From: DATEOR01 sp963766725
GTDB lineage: Bacteria > Actinomycetota > Thermoleophilia > Gaiellales > Gaiellaceae
Assembly: GCA_963766725.1 (NCBI GenBank)
Contig: CAVYBK010000017.1
Location: 27,541-91,540 of the forward strand
Length of the DNA stretch: 64,000 bases
Direction: 5' to 3'
Shown: positions 58,571-64,000 of the stretch, one piece after another
How the letters are laid out: each line of letters begins with the position of its first letter
Position numbering within the stretch: the first letter of the stretch is position 1
Position numbers and translations under genes: made by a program
The notes under the pieces: model-generated
The model's input: the letters and a program-made list of their open reading frames with translations, nothing else
The model's database searches: none
Told to the model about the DNA's origin: nothing

Positions 58571-60232
58571 ATGACCGCGCGGGTCGCGAACCGGCGCATT
58601 CGCCTCCTCATCGCTCTCTTCGCGGCCGTGTTCGCCGTCGCGCTTCTTCGCGCCGGCTGGCTGCAGGCCGTGCGCGCCCAGGCGCTCGGCAACCTCGCGA
58701 CGAACCAGCACCGCGAGACGATCGAGGTGCCCCCGCACCGCGGCACGATCTACGACCGCCTCGGCGTCGAGCTGGCGGTCGGCTCGCGTGCGACGACCGT
58801 CTATGCGAACCCGCGTCAGATCCGCGACCCGCGTGCCGCCGCGGTCGCGGTCGAGCAGAGCCTCGGTCTCGATGCGGACAAGGTGTATCCGCTGCTCGCG
58901 GACCGTTCGCGCGGCTTCGTCTACGTCGAGCGCCAGGCCGATCCGGGCCTCGCGCAGTCGCTCCAGGACAAGCACATCCAGGGATTCGGGTTCTACGACG
59001 AGGAGCGGCGGGACTATCCGCAGAAGCGGATCGGCGCCTCGGTGCTCGGCTACGCGGGCGTCGACAACAAGGGCCTCGCCGGCCTCGAGCTCGAGCTCGA
59101 CAAGACGCTCACCGGCACGCGCGGCGAGAAGACCATCGTCAAGGACCCGTTCGGGCGCACCCTTCAGGTCGTCGACTCGAAGCCGGGGAGCGACGGCAAG
59201 AACGTCTACCTCACGCTGGACCACTCCATCCAGGGCCAGGTCGAGCGCGTGCTCGAAGAGACGCGGACGCGGTGGGCCGCCAAGTCCGCGAGCGCAATCG
59301 TGATGGATCCGCGCACCGGCGGGATCCTGGCCATCGCGAACGACCCCGGCTACGACGCGAACAAGTTCCCCGACGTCTCGCAGGACCGGCAGCGAAACCG
59401 CGCTGTCACGGACACGTACGAGCCGGGCTCGACGTTCAAGATCGTGACGATCTCGGGTGCGCTCGAGACCGGCCTCGTGACGCCGGCGACGAAGTTCACC
59501 CTGCCCTACGAGATCCAGGTCGCCGACCGCAAGATCCACGACGCGGAGCCGCGCGGGACGCAGACGATGACGACCGACCAGATCCTCTCGCGCTCGTCCA
59601 ACGTCGGCGTCGTCACGATCGCGGAGGCACTGGGCCAGACCCGGGTCAACGACTGGATCCACCGCTTCGGCTACGGCCGGCCGACGGGGATCGACTTTCC
59701 AGGCGAGAGCAAGGGCATCGTTCTCGCGCCCGAGGAATGGTCGGGCTCGACGATCGGCAACGTCCCCATCGGTCAGGGCATCGCGGTGACGCCGGTGCAG
59801 ATGATCGCGGCCTACGGCGCGATTGCGAACCGGGGCGTCCTCATCGAGCCGCATCTCGTCGACCGGGTCGGGAACGGCGAGCGGGTGCAGCCGGTTCGGC
59901 GGCGGGTCGTCTCTACGAAGACCGCTGACGAGGTGCGTCACATGCTGCGCGAGGTCGTCGAGGAGGGGTCGGGCACGGCGGCGCAGATCCCCGGCTACCG
60001 GATCGCGGGGAAGACGGGAACGGCGGCGAAGCCCGACGGTGCGGGCGGCTACTCGACGTCGGCCTACGTTGCTTCGTTCGTCGGCTTCGTGCCGGCGAAG
60101 CACCCGCGCCTCGTCATCCTCGTGACGGTGGACGAGCCGCGCGGGGCGATCTGGGGCGGGGTCGTGGCGGCGCCGGCATTCGCCGAGATCGCCAAGTTCG
60201 CCTTGCAATACCTCGAGATTCCGCCCGACTAG
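58571..60232 (+). CDS. ftsI: Septal peptidoglycan transpeptidase FtsI (class B PBP)
   Basis: 553 residues. One membrane helix (LLIALFAAVFAVALLRAGWL) is followed by the PBP dimerisation domain (VPPHRGTIYDRLGVELAVGS) and the transpeptidase domain with active-site Ser in YEPGSTFKIVT, SSN in RSSNVGVVTIA and KTGTA near the end. It crosslinks peptidoglycan at the septum with FtsW. No PASTA domains follow, in contrast to many actinobacterial class B PBPs. ATG 58571 is three bases after the ftsL-like stop. Confidence 0.93.
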   Translation: MTARVANRRIRLLIALFAAVFAVALLRAGWLQAVRAQALGNLATNQHRETIEVPPHRGTIYDRLGVELAVGSRATTVYANPRQIRDPRAAAVAVEQSLGLDADKVYPLLADRSRGFVYVERQADPGLAQSLQDKHIQGFGFYDEERRDYPQKRIGASVLGYAGVDNKGLAGLELELDKTLTGTRGEKTIVKDPFGRTLQVVDSKPGSDGKNVYLTLDHSIQGQVERVLEETRTRWAAKSASAIVMDPRTGGILAIANDPGYDANKFPDVSQDRQRNRAVTDTYEPGSTFKIVTISGALETGLVTPATKFTLPYEIQVADRKIHDAEPRGTQTMTTDQILSRSSNVGVVTIAEALGQTRVNDWIHRFGYGRPTGIDFPGESKGIVLAPEEWSGSTIGNVPIGQGIAVTPVQMIAAYGAIANRGVLIEPHLVDRVGNGERVQPVRRRVVSTKTADEVRHMLREVVEEGSGTAAQIPGYRIAGKTGTAAKPDGAGGYSTSAYVASFVGFVPAKHPRLVILVTVDEPRGAIWGGVVAAPAFAEIAKFALQYLEIPPD

Positions 60233-60367
60233 CCGGGGCCGCCGCGAGCCTCCCTCCACTTCGATCCTAACGGTGAGAAGTGCGCGTGTGGCGCGCGGAA
60301 CGTCAGAATATCCGTGCAAAAGAGCGGTTTTTCAGACGCACGACCCATCCAGACACAGAGGCACCCG

Positions 60368-61831
60368 TTGCTAGACTCCGGCCCCATCGACCTCGAGCTC
60401 CTGGCCAACGCCGTGCACGCCACGCGCACCGCGAATCCGGCCCCCGTCGACGTCACCGACCTGGCCTACGACGCACGGCGCGTGACTCCGGGGGCTCTCT
60501 TCGTCTGCGTCCCCGGGATGAAGGCGGACGGGCACGACTACGCGCCGCAGGCAGTCGCCGACGGCGCCGCCGCACTGATCGTCGAGCGCGAGCTCGACCT
60601 GCCGGTGCCGCAGCTCGTCGTCACGGACGCCCGCGAGGCGATGGCCCTTGCGGCCGACGCCTTCTTCGGCCACCCGACGCGCGAGCTCGAGGTCGCCGGG
60701 GTCACGGGAACGAACGGGAAGACGACGACTGCGTTCCTCCTTTTCGCCATCCTTGCCGCTGCCGGCCGGCGCCCGGGTCTCCTCGGCACCATCGAGAACC
60801 GGGTCGGCGGCGAGCGGCGCGCCGCAGTGCGGACGACCTCCGAGGCGATCGACGTCCAGCGCCTGCTGCGCGAGATGCTCGACGCCGGAGACAGAAGCGC
60901 CGCCATGGAGGCGACCTCCCACGGCTCCGCGCTGAAGCGCCTGCTCGGGATCCGCTTCGCCGTCCTCGTCTTCACGAACCTGAGCCAGGATCACCTCGAC
61001 TTCCACGGGACGCTCGAGGAGTACTACGACGCGAAGCGCCGGCTCTTCACCGAGCCCGACCTGGATGGACGCAGGCCCTCGGCGGTCGTCAACATCGGGG
61101 ACGCGCATGGCCGGCGGCTCGCCCAGGAGCTCCGTGACATCGGCGAGGAGCCGGTGACCTTCGAGCTGGCGGACGCCCACGGACCTCGAGCTGACCGCGC
61201 GGCGGCGCCCGCTTCATCGTCGACGGCATTCGGCTCGAGACGAAGCTCCGCGGCCGCTTCAACGTCGAGAACGTCCTCGGCAGCGGTGAAGGCCGCACGC
61301 GTGCTCGGGATCGAGCCGCAGGCGATCGCCACCGGCGTCGAGCACGTGACCGGGGTTCCAGGCCGCTTCGAGGCTGTGGACGAGGGTCAGCCGTTCACGG
61401 TCCTCGTCGACTACGCGCACACGCCAGAGGCGCTCGAGAACGTCCTCACGGAGGCGCGCGAGATCACGGCCGGCCGCCTCGTCTGCGTCTTCGGCTGCGG
61501 CGGGGACCGCGACAGGAGCAAGCGGCCGCTCATGGGCGACGTCGTCGCCCGCCTCGCCGACTCGGCGATCGTCACGTCCGACAACCCGCGGAGCGAAGAC
61601 CCGCAGGCGATCATCGACGAGATCCTCGCCGGGATGTCCGGCGATCCGGAGGTCGAGCCCGACCGCGAGGCCGCGATCGCATCCGCGCTCGAGCGGGCCG
61701 GGGAGGGGGACGTCGTCGTCATCGCCGGCAAGGGCCACGAGCAGGGACAGGAGTTCGCCGACCGGATCGTCCCGTTCGACGACCGGGAGGTCGTGCGGGA
61801 GACCCTGCGCCGACTGGCGGCCCGGGCATGA
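60368..61831 (+). CDS. murE: UDP-MurNAc-tripeptide synthetase MurE, with three compensating insertions
   Basis: About 487 residues. The ATP site GVTGTNGKTTTAFLL, carbamylated-Lys region (EATSHGSALKRLLGIRF), FTNLSQDHLDFHG and C-terminal DYAHTPEALENVL, DNPRSEDPQAIIDEI are present. The DNPR motif is that of meso-diaminopimelate-adding enzymes. Between 61181 and 61285 three extra single bases restore the frame overall but scramble about 35 residues; the true series, read in shifted frames, is DLELTAR, RFIVDGIRLETKLRGRFNVE, NVLG, then VKAARVLGIEP. TTG 60368, with AGAGG upstream, fits the family start; GTG 60314 is the alternative. Confidence 0.9.
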   Translation: MLDSGPIDLELLANAVHATRTANPAPVDVTDLAYDARRVTPGALFVCVPGMKADGHDYAPQAVADGAAALIVERELDLPVPQLVVTDAREAMALAADAFFGHPTRELEVAGVTGTNGKTTTAFLLFAILAAAGRRPGLLGTIENRVGGERRAAVRTTSEAIDVQRLLREMLDAGDRSAAMEATSHGSALKRLLGIRFAVLVFTNLSQDHLDFHGTLEEYYDAKRRLFTEPDLDGRRPSAVVNIGDAHGRRLAQELRDIGEEPVTFELADAHGPRADRAAAPASSSTAFGSRRSSAAASTSRTSSAAVKAARVLGIEPQAIATGVEHVTGVPGRFEAVDEGQPFTVLVDYAHTPEALENVLTEAREITAGRLVCVFGCGGDRDRSKRPLMGDVVARLADSAIVTSDNPRSEDPQAIIDEILAGMSGDPEVEPDREAAIASALERAGEGDVVVIAGKGHEQGQEFADRIVPFDDREVVRETLRRLAARA

Positions 61832-63141
61832 TCCCGCTCACCCTCGAGGAGATCGGCCGCGTCGCCACGGGCGAGCTGAGACCCGGGGCCGGAGACCCGG
61901 TCACCGGGGTGACCATCGACTCGAGGCGCGTCGAGCCGGGCGACCTCTTCGTCGCGGTCGGGCGCGGCGTCGACTTCGCGGACGAGGCCCTCGAGGCCGG
62001 GGCCGCGGCGGCGCTTCTCCCGGAGGACGCCTTCACCGCTCTCGCCGGGATCGCGCGCGAGGTCCGATCGCGGAGCAGTGCGAAGGTCGTCGCCGTCACG
62101 GGCTCGACCGCGAAGACCTCGACCAAGGACATCCTCGCCGCGCTTTGCCGGCCGCACGCACGCACGGTGGCGGCGGAGGGAAGCCAGAACAACGAGGTCG
62201 GCCTTCCGCTGACGCTTTGCAAGCTCGAGCCGGACACCGAGGTCGCGGTCGTCGAGATGGGCATGCGCGGCCTCGGGCAGATCGCCGAGCTCTGCGAGAT
62301 CGCGCGGCCGGACGTGGGGATCATCACGGCGGTCGGCCCCGTCCACCTCGAGCTCCTCGGCTCGATCGAGCGCGTCGCGCAGGCGAAGGCGGAGCTGATC
62401 GAGGCGTTGCCGCCGGGCGGGACGGCCGTCGTCCCGGCCAACCAGCCCTACCTCGAGCCGTACCTGACGCGGACCGACATCGAGGTCTACCGCTTCGGTG
62501 AGGGCGGCGACGTCTCGCTCACCTACTTCGCGGCCCACGACGGACAGGCCCGCCTCAAGGTGATCGCGTTCGGACGGCCGCTCACCCTCGAGTTCAGCTT
62601 TTCCTCCCGCTACAACGCCACGAACGCGCTCGCCGCGCTCGCCGCCTACCACGCGCTCGGCCTTCCGCTCGGGAAGGCGGGGCGCGGGGCGCGCCATGTC
62701 CAGCTCTCGCGACTGCGCGGGGAGGAGGTCTCGCTCCCGGAGGGAGGCATCCTCATCAACGACTGCTACAACGCCAACCCGCTCTCGATGGCGGCCGCCC
62801 TCGAGCACCTGGCCGAGCGCGCCGGTGATCATCGGAAGGTCGCGGTGCTCGGCGACATGGCCGAGCTCGGGCCCGGCGCCGCGTCGTATCACCGGGAGGT
62901 CGGAGCCGCCGCGGCCCGTGCCCGCGTGGACGTGCTCGTCGCGGTCGGCCCGCTTGCCCGCGGCTACGTCGAGGGCGCGCGCGGCGTGCCGACGGTGCGC
63001 TGGGCCCCGACGGTCGAAGCCGGGCTCACCGCGCTGCGGCAGCTCCTGCAGCCGGGCGACTGCGTGCTCGTCAAGGGCTCACGCTCCATGGGGCTCGAGG
63101 CGATCGGGGAAGCCGTCGCCGTCGTCCCGGCTCGAAGCTAG
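61828..63141 (+). CDS. murF: UDP-MurNAc-tripeptide:D-alanyl-D-alanine ligase MurF
   Basis: 437 residues. The three Mur ligase domains are complete. Domain 1 shows DSRRVEPGDLFVAV and the central ATP site reads VTGSTAKTSTKDILA, where the usual GxxGKTT Gly-Lys is STAKTST (the P-loop Lys is kept). The C-terminal domain has LINDCYNANPLSMAAALEHL and VLGDMAELG. The product is the pentapeptide precursor of peptidoglycan. ATG 61828 overlaps the murE stop by four bases. Confidence 0.94.
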   Translation: MIPLTLEEIGRVATGELRPGAGDPVTGVTIDSRRVEPGDLFVAVGRGVDFADEALEAGAAAALLPEDAFTALAGIAREVRSRSSAKVVAVTGSTAKTSTKDILAALCRPHARTVAAEGSQNNEVGLPLTLCKLEPDTEVAVVEMGMRGLGQIAELCEIARPDVGIITAVGPVHLELLGSIERVAQAKAELIEALPPGGTAVVPANQPYLEPYLTRTDIEVYRFGEGGDVSLTYFAAHDGQARLKVIAFGRPLTLEFSFSSRYNATNALAALAAYHALGLPLGKAGRGARHVQLSRLRGEEVSLPEGGILINDCYNANPLSMAAALEHLAERAGDHRKVAVLGDMAELGPGAASYHREVGAAAARARVDVLVAVGPLARGYVEGARGVPTVRWAPTVEAGLTALRQLLQPGDCVLVKGSRSMGLEAIGEAVAVVPARS

Positions 63142-63150
63142 TCTCCGCGC

Positions 63151-64000
63151 GTGGTTCAGGTCCTTCTCGCGGGGCTCATCTCGATGGTCATCTCGATCGT
63201 CGCGGGCCCCAAGTTCATCGACTTCCTGCGGCGCAACGAGTTCGGGCAGCAGATCAGGGAGGAGGGCCCGCAGGGGCACGTCGTGAAGCGCGGCACGCCG
63301 GCGATGGGCGGCCTTCTGATCATGCTCGCGATGGCGATCCCTTTTCTCGCCTTCTCGAAGCACACCCTGCCGGCGCTGACGGCCTTCTTCGTCACCCTCG
63401 GCTGCGCGGCCATCGGCTTCGTCGACGACTGGACGAAGATCGCCCGCCGCCGCTCGCTCGGGCCTCGCCGGCCGCTGGAAGCTCGTCTGGCTTGCGGGGA
63501 TCACGGTCATCGTCGGCCTGGTCGTGTCCGACCGCGGCTTCTCGACGTCCGTCTACGTGCCCTTGATCGGCGTGGACGTGCCGCTCTCCTACGCCTGGTA
63601 TGTGCTCGCCTTCTTCATCATCGCGGGCGCAGCCAACGGGGTGAACCTCACGGACGGGATCGACGGCCTCGCCGCCGGCACGACGACGATCGCGATCCTC
63701 ACCTACACGGCGATGAGCCTGGTCGCCGCCCTGACCGCCGTGCGGCGCGGCGCGCCGGCCGACCCGATCGACCTCGACCTCGCCATCCTCGGGGCGAGCC
63801 TGATCGGGGCTTCGATCGGATTCCTCTGGTACAACGCCTTCCCGGCCCAGGTCTTCATGGGCGACACGGGCTCGATGGGCCTGGGAGGCGCGCTCGCGGC
63901 CTTCGCGATCATGACGAAGACCGAGCTGCTCCTCCTCCTGATCGGCGGCATCTTCCTCGTCGAGGCACTCTCCGTGATCCTGCAGGTCCTCACCTACAAG
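63151..64000 (+). CDS. mraY: Phospho-MurNAc-pentapeptide transferase MraY, cut by the window end, one frameshift
   Basis: About 283 residues visible. MraY attaches the soluble precursor to undecaprenyl phosphate, making lipid I. Signature parts are GTPAMGGLLIM, the first Asp motif GFVDDWTKI, NLTDGIDGLAAG, and NAFPAQVFMGDTGSMGLGG; about eight helices can be counted. One extra base near 63463 splits the frame between RRRSLG and LAGRWKLVWLAGITVI, probably an error. GTG 63151 gives VVQVLLAGLISMVIS, which suits the first helix. The frame is open at position 64000, so the gene continues outside. Confidence 0.92.
   Translation, partial: MVQVLLAGLISMVISIVAGPKFIDFLRRNEFGQQIREEGPQGHVVKRGTPAMGGLLIMLAMAIPFLAFSKHTLPALTAFFVTLGCAAIGFVDDWTKIARRRSLGPRRPLEARLACGDHGHRRPGRVRPRLLDVRLRALDRRGRAALLRLVCARLLHHRGRSQRGEPHGRDRRPRRRHDDDRDPHLHGDEPGRRPDRRAARRAGRPDRPRPRHPRGEPDRGFDRIPLVQRLPGPGLHGRHGLDGPGRRARGLRDHDEDRAAPPPDRRHLPRRGTLRDPAGPHLQ

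Noticed and set aside
57692..60319. Antisense open frame of 875 codons opposite rsmH-ftsI
   Set aside because: It spans three certain plus-strand genes and has the composition of a codon shadow.
1..64000. tRNA, rRNA, CRISPR array, riboswitch, transposase or phage genes
   Set aside because: I looked through the intergenic gaps for cloverleaf ends, regularly spaced repeats and transposase or integrase motifs and saw none. Gaps are short and nearly all sequence is accounted for by genes. Dedicated covariance-model searches would be needed to exclude small RNAs.

Overview
The window is very GC-rich, with strong third-position G/C bias, GTG/TTG/CTG starts and many stop-start overlaps. Gene content points to an actinobacterium: a mraZ-led dcw cluster, a fused PafBC-type WYL regulator, secD fused to secF, a DipZ-like protein and many zinc-ribbon or coiled-coil proteins of unknown function. 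Class Thermoleophilia (Gaiella-like) is my best guess; this is inference from gene content, not a measured placement. I saw no tRNA, rRNA, CRISPR array, insertion sequence or prophage.

Layout. 1-9.4 kb: end of a DUF7144-type membrane protein, a MASE1 histidine kinase with a NarL-type regulator, a large MalT-like ATP-binding LuxR regulator, an ABC-2 exporter pair opposite an AraC regulator, and an orphan oligopeptide-binding lipoprotein. 9.6-12.3 kb: PRC-barrel protein, a cyclase, and a sulfite-oxidase-like molybdenum enzyme with its ferredoxin-reductase-like partner and a zinc-ribbon protein. 12.4-13.3 kb: wreck of a two-component system. 13.3-21.4 kb: redox and cytochrome c maturation genes (DipZ, BolA, monothiol glutaredoxin, CcmE with a Cys heme ligand, CcmF, a CcmI-like stub) with an endonuclease IV-like TIM barrel. 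21.5-24 kb: M23 peptidase, a 178-bp inverted repeat, hpt and a small possible nuclease. 24-27.7 kb: a tight operon of metallophosphoesterase, cyclic 2,3-diphosphoglycerate synthetase, 2-phosphoglycerate kinase and a divergent GlpX. 27.7-38.4 kb: LuxR regulator, MIP18 protein, quinone reductase, queG, a kinase fragment, PafBC, dinB, zinc-ribbon and SPOR proteins, aldehyde dehydrogenase and 3-hydroxyacyl-CoA dehydrogenase. 39.5-41.7 kb: OmpR/EnvZ-type pair. 42.2-47.5 kb: queA, tgt, yajC, secDF. 47.5-51.9 kb: phasin-like protein, ABC1/UbiB kinase, secreted protein, atypical response regulator. 55.7-52 kb (minus): ECF sigma factor, ogt, DUF192 lipoprotein, cupin, AlkA-like glycosylase, azlC, azlD. 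56.6-64 kb: dcw cluster (mraZ, rsmH, ftsL-like, ftsI, murE, murF, mraY, cut by the window end) under MraZ boxes that overlap a good promoter.

Two cautions apply throughout. First, at least a dozen otherwise intact genes carry single-base shifts, nearly all one-base insertions in G/C runs; these look like assembly or sequencing errors, and I annotate the genes as whole with the shift position stated. The two-component remnant at 12.4-13.3 kb and the kinase fragment at 30.9 kb look like real decay. Second, many starts have no Shine-Dalgarno sequence but an xANNNT hexamer six to nine bases upstream, suggesting widespread leaderless transcription.

The most interesting content is the 24-27.7 kb operon, which pairs the two enzymes of cyclic 2,3-diphosphoglycerate synthesis, a pathway known mainly from methanogenic archaea, with a GlpX relative that appears to have lost several metal-binding residues.
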